A stretch of 64,000 bases of DNA from Castanea sativa (GCF_040712315.1 NC_134013.1:88914001-88978000); one strand, 5' to 3'; shown: positions 34,773 to 46,289, numbered from the stretch's first letter. Translations and numbers: made by a program. The notes: generated by a model from the sequence alone, not told the origin.

Positions 34773-34968
34773 TGTTAACATGTATAATGTTGTGGGTTTT
34801 AGGCCCAACTAGTTTACTTGTATAACACTCTCACTTGTACTACACTCATATTTACTTGTACTACACTCATATTTACTTGTACTGCACTCATATGCCTCCT
34901 ATATAAAGGCATTCATGTATATTCTTTCAGTGAGAAATACAATACTATTGAATTTAGTATTTCTAACA
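34773..34968 (+). repeat. copia 3' LTR
   Basis: A 196-bp LTR, identical in layout to the 5' LTR except for one extra 21-bp tandem unit (34835-34877 region) and a few substitutions. Confidence 0.95.
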
Positions 34969-35545
34969 GACTAATATTTAGACTTACAACTTATTTATAT
35001 TGTGGGCTTAAGAGTTTCCTACTGTGGGTAGTCCTTTGCCAAACAGCCCAATAGCTCCCTCTGGCTTTTGTGAACTCCTCTCTTTCTCCGCTCCTAATAG
35101 CTCTCCTCTTTACTGATACTATCACTCTTTTTCTTCCTCTTTTTTCTCTCTAATTGCCAACCTCCAGACCTCACTCGTGTGAATGGGGTTAGGTATCATC
35201 GTTTTTGGTAAGAAGATGCTCTGTTGAGAACAATAGTAGTGGCATTGGAACTGTTTCCAGCCTCCAAAAGACTGCTCGGCAATGATATTTTCCAAGGCAA
35301 AACCGAGTTGTCGAGAACATATGATGTTCTCGGCATGCGTATTCCCTGATCAGCTCACAACTGATCGGTGTGTGCTTTTACTGCTATCAGGAAGAGAGGG
35401 ACCTATTTTGGGTATTTAGGCTCATATTGGGCCCAAATGAATATTCGGATTAAGACCAAAGGCCCAATGGGCGTATGGTTGTGCATCACGCCTTAAGGCC
35501 AGGGCCTAGGGTTCAATGAACCTAGGCTCATGCCACGTACAATAG

Positions 35546-35556
35546 CCCCCCCTTTA
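35546..35556 (-). other. polypurine tract of Gypsy element 3
   Basis: Minus-strand AAAGGGGGGGC, 3 bp inside the 3' LTR boundary at 35542. It supports the LTR boundary and the element orientation. Confidence 0.75.
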
Positions 35557-35809
35557 TTTGTGACCGGCCACCAAAAGCGAATCAAGGACAATCCAACTAG
35601 CGCTAGTGTATTCTTGGGAAGTCTAATCGTCAGTTGTTGAATGATCAGGATGGCCATTAATGCTCTCTCAAAAGGAGCGTGATGCCAGGCTGTCACGTCT
35701 AACTGTCAGTATGGCCTGACGGTTTGTGAACCAAGGCCACGTGTGTGGGGGTTACAAAAAGAAGCTGGAAAGATTTTCCCACCTTCTTTTCATTGAATGC
35801 CTTGGCTCC

Positions 35810-37727
35810 TATAAATAGTCTCCTCTAAGTTCTCATTCCATTTTCGCTTCCTTTCTCATCCGACTTCTTCTCTGCCGAGCATTCTTCCCATGCATAAACT
35901 CCTTTATTAAGATCACCCCATCCTAGAGCCTACAGTAAGTTTCTCTGCTCCTTCCTCTTCTTTCAATTTTTTCCCTTCACTTTAGAGTTTAAGAATGGGA
36001 TATCTCATCTTTTGTCTTCTAAGGTGTCTTTGGCTAACTTTAGAGCAATTTTTAATATCCCTAGAGATGTGGACGTGGCGTATTGTACATTAGAGTAGTG
36101 CACGTGAGAAACTTGAATTTCGTGCTCCGGTTTGAAATATTCGTGAATTTCGACGAGCAACTCCCAACGTCGCACCTTATACTCGGTTGCACTTCTGTCT
36201 ACACAACTTGTATATAGACGTGCAACACGCAAACCTTCTTCCCCCCCAGTTAACTGCCGGCGAAGCTCGGGACATTGGCCCCCGGTTTACTATCGCGGAG
36301 TCTCTTGCACCGGTAAGGGTCGGCAGATTTGGTATCTCAAAGCCGCAGAGTCCACGTACCCTTTTAAGAGCACGAAGCTCCAGTTCAGGCAACTGAGCCA
36401 GCAACAGTCAAGCTGGTTAATTCCTTAGGGACAGAGGCCGACCAAGGTGAAGAAATGGTGACCAAACGAGCAATGACCATTGACCGGTTTCTCCCCAACA
36501 CCCGTCCTGCGACTCAGTCACAACAACCTCAAAGCTGATTAGACTCCTCCTCCCCCAACTGGCCGCACCCAAAAGGGGTAGCATACTACCGAGCAACCAC
36601 CCCGGGTTTCAAGCGATGCTCCCTTGAAGACCCCTTCCCAAGTGTCTGGTAGGATTACAATCCGGGAGCCTACCTGCGATTCTCGACCCATTGCCCAAGT
36701 CGGGAAAAATGTAGCATCATCCTCTCGGCCAGCGGTAGGTTGGCAGACCATCTTCAAGCTCGGTACCGAGCCTCTCCCCGTGACAGCGAGCGTCAGAACC
36801 TGGGCGTACGGCGAAGGTAGGCAGGTCACCCGGAGCTTGGTGCAGGGTCTACTCCTCTCGAGGATGTGCATTTCTTTTCAGGTGGGGTTGACGAATCATT
36901 GGGTAACCGACTGTAATGGCACACCATAGCGGTAATACACCATCCTACCCTCTCTTCGGTGCACAAAGTTCTTCGCACTTTCTTTCTTTACATGCTTATT
37001 GTTATTATGTCGCCAGGCCGCGTGGCAATCTTATATCATTGACAAGCGGTTGAAGGAGGCCGTAGAGGATGCCGACCGCGAAAGGGATTTAAAGGATGTA
37101 GCTGTTGCCATCGCGAGGGACAAGGGCAAAGCCACCGAGGCCGCTGAAAAGAAGGCGTAGGCTGCCGAGAATACTCGGTCAATGATGGAAAAGAAGCTGA
37201 CAGAGACAGAGGTTAAGCTTGGGGGCATAGAGCTCAAATTGGCGGAGGCAAAGAGTCTGAACTTAGCCCAAGCTAATACGATTGCTGACCTTAAAGCGGC
37301 CTTTGAGGCTTGTGAGGAAAAGTGGTATAATGAGGGCTTCGCGGAAGCTGAAAACTCTGTGGAACCCATCATTCATCAAGCTCGGCATCATGGGTTCAGG
37401 GAAGGGTGGATGGCTGCCCTGCAAGCCATGGGCATGCCCGAAGATTCCTTACTAAGGAATACTGAACAAATTCCCTACTCGACTCCTCCTCCCCTTATTC
37501 AGAGTCAAGCCGGTGTAGCTGATGAAGAGGACACTCCTAGCATGAGGAAACTAGTGCATGAGATTGACACTCATGTGGAGATGGTTGGCCTTGAGGTCAC
37601 CAGCAATCTTAATGCTGCTGAGGACGTGCAAGCTCAACAGTTACCCACCAATCAGCCAGCCGAGGAAGCACCAGCACGAACTGACGAGGGCGCCGTTCCT
37701 TCTCAACCCATCGACCCCACCGCCTGA
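35810..37727 (+). pseudogene. antisense ORF of Gypsy element 3, decayed coiled-coil protein
   Basis: The plus strand, opposite to gag, holds a gene-like region between the polypurine tract and the minisatellite. A TATA box (CTATAAATAG, 35809-35818) precedes it. Coding-like stretches are 36624-36929 (TASVRTWAYGEGRQVTRSLV) and, after a candidate GT-AG intron (36932-37016), an exon from 37017 to TGA at 37727. That exon has an alanine/lysine/glutamate-rich coiled coil (MEKKLTETEVKLGGIELKL) and an acidic, proline-rich C-terminus. An in-frame TAG lies at 37158-37160. Extra antisense ORFs between pol and the 3' LTR are known from Tat-lineage elements; their function is unknown. Confidence 0.65.
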
Positions 37728-38199
37728 GTTTGGAGATGCCACTTGCCCTTTTATCATAGTTTTTCCTGATCGTTATTTACCTTTATTTGGTTTTACCTAT
37801 AGTTAATTATCTTCATTTGGTTTTACCTAAGGTCATTGGGGTGTGGTGACAGAACATTGGTTGAATTTCTAATTTGTTTATTTTACTTAATTAGTCACCT
37901 TAAGATGGTGATTGGACACCTATTCAGCCATATTTATAAATAAGTGCTAAATTTATAAATGATTTTTGTTGTCATATTACTCATCATACCTTACTTTCTC
38001 ATTTATAATGATCGAATATCCAAATTGAAGTGTACCTAAGGTTGGTAATAGAAGATTACTCTTAATTGAAGAAGGTAGACTACGTTATAACCGGTTTGGT
38101 GAACGGGAACAAACTTAATGTGGGTTTCTACACTTAGGAATAAGTGTTAGGTTCACGCCCCCTCGGTAACCGGAACTGGACTGAGCACTTTTGTCAAAA

Positions 38200-38660
38200 T
38201 AATCTGATATTAGGTTTCCACATGTTCGGTGATTGGGATAGAACCAGGAACAGACTCCTGTCCTTAGAATAATTTGATATAAGGTTTCCACCTGTTCAGT
38301 GATTAGGATCGAACCGAGAACATGTTTCTGTCCTTAGAATAATTTGATATAAGGTTTCCACTTGTTTGGTGATTAGGATCGAACTAGGAATAAGCTTCTG
38401 TCCTTAGAATAACTTGATATAAGGTTTCCAGTTGTTCAGGCTTCTGTCCTTAGAATAATTTGATATAAGGTTTCCACATGTTCGGTGATTAGGATCGAAC
38501 CGGGAACAAGCTTCTGTTCTTAGAATAACTTGATATAAGGTTTTCACCTGTTTAGGCTTCTGTCCTTAGAATAATTTAATATAAGGTTTCCACCTATTCG
38601 GTGATTAGGATTGAATCGGGGACAGACTTCTGTCCTTAGAATAATTTGATATTTAGTTTC
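38200..38660. repeat. 70-bp minisatellite in Gypsy element 3
   Basis: About seven tandem units begin TGATATAAGGTTTCCAC and end TCTGTCCTTAGAATAATT. Most are near 70 bp; two are shortened to about 46 bp by loss of the GTGATTAGGATCGAACC part. Minisatellites between pol and the 3' LTR are common in large Tat-type elements. Confidence 0.9.
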
Positions 38661-38809
38661 TTTTGTGTTTGTTGACCGAGGTTGATAAATTAACAACAAT
38701 GGAACCAAAAGTATGAATACACCTGCAAGGATAAATATTGCTTTCATATTACTTAATGTCATACAGACCATATGATGCTCAACCCATAATCTTGGGCATT
38801 GATGGTCAT

Positions 38810-39165
38810 TGGTAAAATTTCTTCAAATAGTGAACATTCCATGGCCGGGGAAGTGGTCTTTCGTCCAAGTCTTCCAGATAGTATGCTCCCGCACCGGTAA
38901 TAGCGGTAATTCTATAAGGCCCTTCCTAGTTCAGGGCTAACTTTCCTGCATTGACGTCCCTTGTGTTTCTTACTACCTTTCAAAGTACCAAGTCCCCAAC
39001 ACTAAACTCCCTTCTCCTCACGTCCCTGTTGTACCTCATTAACTGCCTCATATCTTCGGGAGGCCTCCTTGTCAATGAATCTCGCAATTCGGAATCCTCG
39101 GGCAACCCTAACCGGAAAGTGCTCGCCACAATTTTCTCATTCCCCCCTCCAATCTCGTTATACAA
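38810..39165 (-). pseudogene. gag C-terminus fused to integrase C-terminus
   Basis: One open minus-strand frame (38980-39165) runs from gag sequence (STFRLGLPEDSELRDSLT, RRPPEDMRQLMR) straight into integrase C-terminal sequence (YNRDVRRREFSVGDLVL), joined near 39034. Beyond a TGA and a TAG the frame continues with the GPY-type module (EGPYRITAITGAGAYYLEDL, RPWNVHYLKKFY). All of protease, RT, RNase H and the integrase core has been removed by one in-frame deletion. Confidence 0.8.
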
Positions 39166-39169
39166 TTCC

Positions 39170-40004
39170 TAGTACTAGCTAGTGTAGCTACGAAGAGTTT
39201 CCCCAGCCCCCATCTTCATTGATAGCAGTGCATACACGGGCTGTGGTACCCGACTGCAGGTCATGAATCGGACCTCGAATTCCTAAATCAGCTAGGCGAA
39301 TTATGAATCGAACCCTTCCTCAATCTGTTGAACCATCTCAAAGCTATGGGCCCGAGACTCGATGGAAACACCTTACACATCAGCGCGTCGTTGTAGCTGT
39401 GCAAAGCCATCATCTAGATATAATGGCTTACATGCTCAATCGGGTTCGTTTTCCAGTCAGAGGAGTTAAATGGTGGTCTAGTGAATTTGCTTGGCATCGG
39501 GGCCCATTCGATATCTCTCGAGAACGGTGATTGAGCAACACTACGCAATGCTCGGCTCATTTCGTCCATGGCAGCGTTGTGGGGTCGTTGTCCCTTCGGC
39601 GATGCTGAGTCCCGGTCTGCATATTCCCAGGATCGGTCCCGATGTCGATGTGAGCCGAATTGATGGGACGTCTCTCCATAACCACTTCCCACACTAGCCG
39701 ACCCTTTCGCATGCTTTTCGCGGTCCCTTCTCTGATGTCTACCTCTCGCTTCTAACTCCAAATCCCTCACCAATCTGCGTAAGCATTCGAGCTCCTCGTC
39801 TCGCCTATCAAAACGTTCATGCCCCGAGGCGCCCGATAACGCCCAGTGTGTCTGAAACGACCCTTCTCCAAGACCAGACTGCTCTTCCCCTTGTCCATAT
39901 TCCCTGTCTTCGTGCCTTTTTTGCCTCCTCTCGGGCCAACCGGACCCCCGAGAAGATTCTCCGGAGCCACTTTCAGCATAACTTCTCGACTGCCTCCCAG
40001 ACAT
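39170..40004 (-). pseudogene. gag of Gypsy element 3
   Basis: The frame 39414-40004 starts MSGRQSRSYAESGSGESSRG 47 bp inside the primer site. It is rich in Arg, Ser and Glu, with a short coiled coil (RRDEELECLRRLVRDLELEA). It ends SDWKTNPIEHVSHYI, where a TAG interrupts; the same frame then continues with gag core DALMCKVFPSSLGPIALRWF before a frameshift near 39300. The plus-strand frames here are shadows. Confidence 0.85.
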
Positions 40005-40050
40005 TCTTCCTATGCGTGGGCCTTGGTAGAACTACGGCTGTGTAGGAGAT

Positions 40051-40067
40051 CCCCACAGACGGCGCCA
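40051..40067 (-). other. primer-binding site of Gypsy element 3
   Basis: Minus-strand TGGCGCCGTCTGTGGGG, 2 bp inside the 5' LTR end. It is the same core as in Gypsy elements 1 and 2. Confidence 0.8.
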
Positions 40068-40069
40068 AT

Positions 40070-40736
40070 TATGCGCGCCTAAAGTGGCTTTAACGAGATG
40101 GGCTAATATTTGGGCTCACAACTTATTTATATTGTGGGCTTAAGAGTTTCCTATTGTGGGTAGTCCTTTTCCAAACAACCTAATAGCTCCCTTTGGCTTT
40201 TGTGAACTCCTCTCTTTCTTCTCTCCTAGTAGCTCTCCTCCTTACTGATACTATCACTCTTTTTCTTCCTCTTTTCTCTCTCTAATTGCCAACCTCCACC
40301 TCTCCTTCTGTTCTCCTATTTATAGCCTCAGGTGGGTGGAGGGGTTATGATTGCTACCAGACCTCACTCATATTAATGGGGTTAGGTATCATCGTTTTTG
40401 GTAAGAAGATGCTCTATTGAGAACAGTGGTAGTGGCATTGGAACTGGTTCCAGTGTCCAAAAGACTGCTCGACAACGATATTTCCCAATGCAATACCACA
40501 CTGCTGAGAACATATGATGTTCTTAGCACACGCATTCCCCGATCAGCTCACAACTGATCAATGTGAGCTTTTACTACTGTTCAAGAAGAGAATGACCTAT
40601 TTTGGGTATTTGGTCTCATATTGGGCCCGAATGAATGTTCGGATTAAGACCAAAGGCCCAATGGGCGTATGGTCGTGCATCGCGCCTTAAGGCCAGGGCC
40701 TAGTGTTCAATGGACCTGGGCTCATGCCACGTACAA
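40070..40736 (-). repeat. 5' LTR of Gypsy element 3
   Basis: A 667-bp LTR. On the minus strand it starts TGTACGTGGCATGAG (40736). A minus-strand TATA box (GGCTATAAATAGG) lies at 40315-40327. The target duplication ATAAC follows at 40737-40741. Confidence 0.9.
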
Positions 40737-40741
40737 TAACT

Positions 40742-41030
40742 AATAGTCGAAATGTTTGACTTTTTGTTGAACACTCTTTATTGCGCCATGTGGCTATACA
40801 AATTAATGGCACATATACATTTAAAAACACCAAAAAAATATGTCTTTTCGTTTGGGCAGTAGTTAATAGAAAAAAAAAAAAATCTTTAAAATAGCAACAA
40901 ATCAGCAAATAAGCCTTTTAAAAAATAAATTAAAAAAAAAAAAAGCAAAAAGTAACCAATTATTTTTAACCTCTTTTATCAAAAAAAAAAAAAAACTTAA
41001 CCTCACTCCTCACACACGTTCACCAAATTT
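40742..41030. other. AT-rich spacer, no gene seen
   Basis: A-rich runs and no credible frame. It is the unduplicated flank to the right of Gypsy element 3. Confidence 0.6.
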
Positions 41031-43010
41031 TGTTTTGTCTTTAAAAGCCCCACACCATTTCAGTGGGTAACCACTTTATCTGTGTCTATATATGTTTTTA
41101 ACTTCTCTCCAATTTTTTCCTTCACAGTAATGCCCCTTTTTACCCTACGAGAAGATACTCAGTGAAACTTGAAGAGAGAACAGAGCCTGCCGCCTTTGTC
41201 AGCCAGCGAACCCACAACGTTTTGCTTCTGTGGGTAGTTATAAATTTTGCAAGTTTCAAATTCCTTCCAAAAAAAAAAAAAAAATTCTTCTGTCTCTGTA
41301 TACACTCTTTCTCTTTCTCTCTCACCCTCTCTATACTTCATTTCCTGCACAACTTTGAGACGATTTCTTCAATATAAATTTTTTCCTATTTGCAGAAATA
41401 CTGAAAGCAAGATTTCACTTTATAGTAAAGTGCCAAAGCAAGTCCAAAGGTCCACTGTAAGTCCTAAAATTAATTTCTCTTTGCAATTTTCTAATGCAGG
41501 TTTTTGTTTGGTGAGAAACTGAGAGAAAAGAGAAGGAAAAAAAAGGGTTTTGGATCTGGGTCTAATTATATATATTTTTTACTGTTTAGGAACTGTAGGC
41601 AAACACAGAGAGAGATGAATGAACCACCAGTCGACCACCAGCCATTAGACCGTCGAAACTGTTAAGAGGGATTTTTTTTTTAACGCTTTTTCAGATTTGA
41701 GTATTAAGCACAACTCAGTTTTAGGTATTTGTGTAGACTCAGTTTTATTTTGGGCTTTTGGGTTTCTCTCAAAATGTTTGTCTTCTCAATCTAATGTATA
41801 GTAAGCCTTATCAATTCAATATATTCGCTTTTGTAATTTTTATAGATTATGAAAATTACAAAAATGATTGGTTAAGTTTTGGTATTCACTGTAAATCAAC
41901 GAAATTATTAATGTTATGTTCCAATTTTGTTTTAGGCCCTTTTGATGTCGTTTTTCCTGTGATGAATGTGTTGTTCATTCTGTTATGCATGTTCAATTTT
42001 TGGTTTTTTTTGTTAGTTCTGTTATGTTTTCATGGTGAGATTTAAGTTTTGTTGTAATTGGTTTTATTTATTTATTATGGTTTTATGTGTTGTTAAATTC
42101 ATAAATCAGACTAATAAGACTTTGGTTCTATGCCCTCTGATTTGCAAATGTTGGGTTAAAATTATATGAAAAATCTAATTGTGTTACTAGTGTTCTCAAA
42201 AATTTCTATTGCATATGACTAATTGTAGTAGTTAAAAACATTCTACGCAATTTCTATATATTTAGATTATTGCATCAATCTTGATGCTAGAGTTTAAATT
42301 GGTGAATGGTCATTGCTTAATACTGCCAAGTAGAACAGATTTGGCACTTAAGTTTTTTCTGTAGGGAATTTCAGACTTTGGTCTATGTTATTTAACTTGA
42401 CTTTTGGTCCGCTTGGTTTATATCTCAAAAATGACATATTTTTCTTTGAAGTGATTGGCATTATTAAAACAAAGGCCTTGATAAAAGAAAGTTAGTTGTT
42501 GTATATCATGCTGAGTGTCTCACGTATTATCAGCATCTTTTGGAACTTCAGGAATATTGGGAACATGTTAGAAAATTTTCCTTTCTATTTCAATTCTGCA
42601 TTTACGTACTTTAATATTTACACTCATTTTTAGGCATTGTATTTCATAATCTTCACTTGATTATTTGTTGTCTCAGTGTACTGTTCAATCAAAATGCAGA
42701 ATTTAAGTTTTGGGGCCATCAAAGCTATTGGCCAACATTCTGTACTCATGGGTCTATTTATGGAATTTATTAATTTGGTTATAACAGCAAATTTTCTAAT
42801 AAAATTTATTTAAATCTAAAATTACATGTTCTTTTGGTGTTACATGATATATGTTCAATGAAATTCCATTAAAATTTGATATGTAATCTTCTCATTAGAT
42901 ATTTTCCCTCATCATGATAAAATCTGAGCAGTTATACTATGGCTGTTTAAAATCAAATTTTTATGGAAATGAATAATTTGGTTATAAATCAAATCTTTGA
43001 AGTGATTGGA
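41030..43010 (+). other. possible 5' end of a host gene (untranslated exons and intron)
   Basis: A TATA-like TGTCTATATATG (41085-41096) is followed by leader-like CT-rich sequence. Several exon-like blocks are separated by intron-like ends, such as TTTGCAG|AAATACTGAAAGC (41396), CCACTG|TAAGTCC (41456), TTCTAATGCAG|GTTTTTG (41500) and CTGTTTAG|GAACTG (41590). From about 41650 the sequence is T-rich and intron-like up to the duplicated segment at 43013. No substantial protein-coding exon is visible and no downstream exon was found, so the gene may be truncated, very long, or not a gene. I do not recognise it. Confidence 0.3.
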
Positions 43011-44274
43011 AATGACAGCGTAGGCATGCAATAAGCAATATCAGTTTAGTAAATGTGGCGTATTGATTTGAAGGGCACCCGTTAAGTTCCAGTAGAACGC
43101 AGGATTGGAAAGAGATTCTGACCCGATAAGAGATTGTTTGGAGACGGTAGCATAAGGAGTAGAGGCAGGGCTTCGAAGTTCGAATCTTACGCATAGAAAC
43201 GATCAAGCGATGTTGTAAATCAGTATCAGTGAGGCATTTGCGTTAATGAACAAAAAGGCCACTGGGCTTATTGTCACAATTTGTAAGAAAATAGTTTAGG
43301 GGCCCAAATCCTTTATATTAAATGGAGGGAAGCTAGTGATTAACACAGTAACAGCAGTTGGTGACTAAACTAGTCAAGATAAAGATAATGTCATGCATCC
43401 ATGTAGAACGGTAAAACAGAAACGTAGAGCCATGGCGAAATATAATCAAAGATGAGTTTGCCACCGACACAGTGAAACCAAGGGAAGTAAGATGAATAGT
43501 GAAGCAGACTCAGTGCTTTTAGCAGAACAAAATGTGGCGATTGAAAATTTTGTGAGATTAAATTGTGATGGGGGAAAGTTGTAATTTTCCCTCTTTTATT
43601 TAATAAATTCTCTCCTTCCAAATCTAATCACATAAATAGTTCAGAAGATTATCGGTCCAATATATGATTGTGTATATCTCAAAGATCTGTGTTTGTATAT
43701 GAGGGTACTCTGTGCGTGAGTGGAGAATCTGTGGGTACGACATTTATTGTGTGTGTGGGTGTAGTTGTGAATCACGTATAAAATGTGAGTATATTTAAAC
43801 ACAAACCGTGTTTATTAGGTGATGTCATATGAGTAGAGAAATGGTGAGCGGTTTCGAGTTTACCCTTTTATTTTGTTGTGTCTGTTTGGGTCTTCTTGGT
43901 TGGATTCTCTGGTTTTGTTCCTCTGTTCTCGATCTTTGCTGCTGCTGTGACTGCTTATGTTCCTGTTCTTCTTGGCTGCTCTGGTTCTCGGTGGTGGTGA
44001 TGTGATTTTGTAGTTGTTGCTTGCTGATTGTGAATCTGCTGCTTTTTATTATTCTGATCTTTGGCTAAAGGGGATGATGGGTTTACTTGGTGGGAAGAGG
44101 TTTGACAGTGTGGTTGTTGTTCTTGATTGATGGTGAGAATGGAGGATTTGTACTTTGTAGTGAATTTACTGGTTTTTGGTCATAGTTGAGGGAGATTCTC
44201 CGGGTTTCTTTCTCTACATTGGATGGGTAAAGTATTACCTGTACAACACAATCAATATTATCTATTCCTAGAAG

Positions 44275-45031
44275 TGTGCTAGGATTTTAGTTGAGGGGGC
44301 AAGATTAAAATAATATTAAAAGGATATTAAGTATTTTTTTTTTCTAATAATTGTGTTAGGACCATTGATTGAATTGCCATGAAAAAATGTAATGAGCAAG
44401 ATTTTCACAATACTTTCATAACAAATCATAAGTAGTAAATTGTTGTTGGTTCAAATTTCAACCCACTATTGAAATTAATTTTTTGCTCACCAATAACAAC
44501 CAGTTACTTAAGATTTGTTGTAAAGTGTTATTAAAATGTCGTGGACATAGAATTTCTCAAAGCTAAAACGATTATAAATTTTACTGTAAAAAAACTCACA
44601 AATTAATGTGACAAGAATGTATGACGCTTAAATGATATAATAAATAAATGTTTGAATGACTTTTTTTTTATGATTGATAATACGTCAATTTGTAAAATTT
44701 ATAGCATTACTCCACAAGAAAAGTGTCGTGAATAGTAAACTGAAAATAATGATTGAGAAAAAAAGGAACAATGAAATGGGTGAAGACGTCATGGTGAGAT
44801 AAAACTAATAAGAATAGTAAATTTGGTGAAAAAGTGATATGATTTGGTATGTGGAAGAATATTTTTTTTTTCCCTACATTTTTGGGGTTCGGACTTTACA
44901 TGTATTAAAGTGGGAGTCTATTTTTTATCTTAGTAAAGTACCAAAGAATAGTTCATACTAGACCTACTTCAAGGATTTTTTTTCAAGGAGCCAGGGGAGC
45001 AACTGGCCCCCTTGACCCGGCTCCGCCTTTG
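44275..45031. mobile_element. non-autonomous hAT-like element, copy 2
   Basis: The counterpart of 26461-27251. The 8-bp target duplication CCTAGAAG is perfect (44267-44274 and 45032-45039). The left TIR has lost about 6 bp (starts TGTGCTAGGATTTTAG); the right end is GGCTCCGCCTTTG. Inside, a family B MITE lies at about 44397-44563. Confidence 0.8.
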
Positions 45032-45281
45032 CCTAGAAGAATTGTAATTAAATTTAGTTATGTGTATCAATTTAACTAGGAAACCTATTGTATTACAATT
45101 AAGAAATTTGTATATAACTCTTTTTTTTTTTTTTTTTTTTCATTTCTAATTGTTTTGATCACGTGTTTATGTAATTGATTTTATTACAATCTTAATCCAT
45201 ATTACATTCTACCCAAAAATAATAAATAATTTGTTGTACATCATAAGATATCTCACATATGATTTTGGAAAATATGTATAA

Positions 45282-45459
45282 CTAGTTAAAATCTCGTGCG
45301 TTGCACGATTTTGTTCATAAACTTATATAATTTATATATATTTTTTCAATAAAAATATAATTAACATAATATATATCTATATAAATAATAATGATATCAT
45401 AATAGAGTTAAAATCCTGTCATATTTATTAAAAAATCTTGTAATTTTTTGCTTTAGAGA
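45282..45459 (-). mobile_element. candidate 178-bp Helitron-like element, copy 2
   Basis: Counterpart of 27490-27661. The hairpin TCGTGCAACGCACGA and CTAG|T end are intact on the minus strand, and the 5' end reads A|TCTCTAAAGC. Confidence 0.55.
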
Positions 45460-45700
45460 TAAAGTGTGGGTTTGGAATGTGATTAAAAGCTGGTATAAGG
45501 CAAGTTTTGCTGCTTCTTCTTTTTTTCCCTATTGTTGGTGGAGTTCGCGTGGGTTCTACAAAGAAGTTTATTTTTTATTTTATGCTTCAAATTGCTTACT
45601 TGCTCAAATATACTGTTTGTGGGTCCTATTAAAATGTTTTTGGTCAGAAAGTCAGAGAACAAATATAAGTTTTTTTTTTTTTTTTCCTATTGGGTTCTTA

Positions 45701-46233
45701 GAGCATCTCCAATAGACTTTCAAAAACCAATTATAGAGTGTAAACACACACGCACAAACACACCCAAAAAAAAAAACAAAAAAAAAACCCCTCCGAGAGC
45801 CTCTTTCTCTCCATTTTTTTTTTCTCTTGACATAGAGAGCACGGTAGCAACTTCAAATCAATATTCTTTCTTAAAAAATTACTCAACTCAATAAAAAATT
45901 ATTCTTTCTCTCTCATCCCTTCCTCTTCTCTTTGTTTCTTCAAAGCATTGTTTCTCTCTCCTCTCATCCATTGTTTTTCTCTCTCGTTTTTGTCTCTCAA
46001 ATGTCTCTATAAATAAAGACAAATAATCAAAACACAAAACACAATCTAGTTCTCATAAAACAAATTGTAACAACAAAGTTAATCACAACAAGAAAAGAAA
46101 GAAGAAAAAAAAAAAGAAAAAAAAAAGAAGACAGAAGTTGATCTAACCCAACCAGGTTTGCATGCACATGGTGGTGAAGAGGAAGACCAGTAGCGGTGAG
46201 TGGATGATCTCCACCGAAGGCGGCAACCTCTCT

Positions 46234-46289
<56 letters not shown>

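Larger units (their letters stand above)
30795..34968 (+). mobile_element. Ty1/copia retrotransposon, complete but dead
   Basis: A 4174-bp element with two LTRs (30795-30969 and 34773-34968; termini TGTTAACATG and TTTCTAACA), a primer site, a gag remnant, protease, integrase, RT and RNase H in copia order, and a polypurine tract. The 5-bp duplication GACTA lies at 30790-30794 and 34969-34973. It sits inside the 3' LTR of Gypsy element 3, so it is the younger insertion. Pol is inactivated by two stop codons and a frameshift; most of gag is deleted. Confidence 0.95.
30759..35542 (-). repeat. 3' LTR of Gypsy element 3, split by copia
   Basis: The two parts, 30759-30794 and 34974-35542, flank the copia insertion. 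They align with the intact 5' LTR at 40070-40736 (for example AAAGT.GCTTTAACGAGATGG and GGGCTTAAGAGTTTCCTA). Relative to that LTR, about 61 bp containing its TATA box are missing at about 35166. The inner end at 35542 adjoins the polypurine tract. Confidence 0.9.
30759..40736 (-). mobile_element. Gypsy element 3, non-autonomous (Tat-like), with nested copia
   Basis: The element is bounded by ATAAC at 30754-30758 and 40737-40741. From right to left on the minus strand it has a 5' LTR (40070-40736), primer site, gag (about 39170-40004), a gag-integrase C-terminus fusion (38810-39165), a 70-bp minisatellite (38200-38660), an antisense ORF region (35810-37727), a polypurine tract (35546-35556) and a 3' LTR (30759-30794 plus 34974-35542) split by a copia element. 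Protease, RT, RNase H and most of integrase are missing, so it would have needed enzymes in trans. Confidence 0.88.

Noticed and set aside
30759..40736. Antisense ORF as an ordinary host gene between two repeats
   Set aside because: It lies inside paired LTRs with a shared ATAAC duplication, so it belongs to the element.
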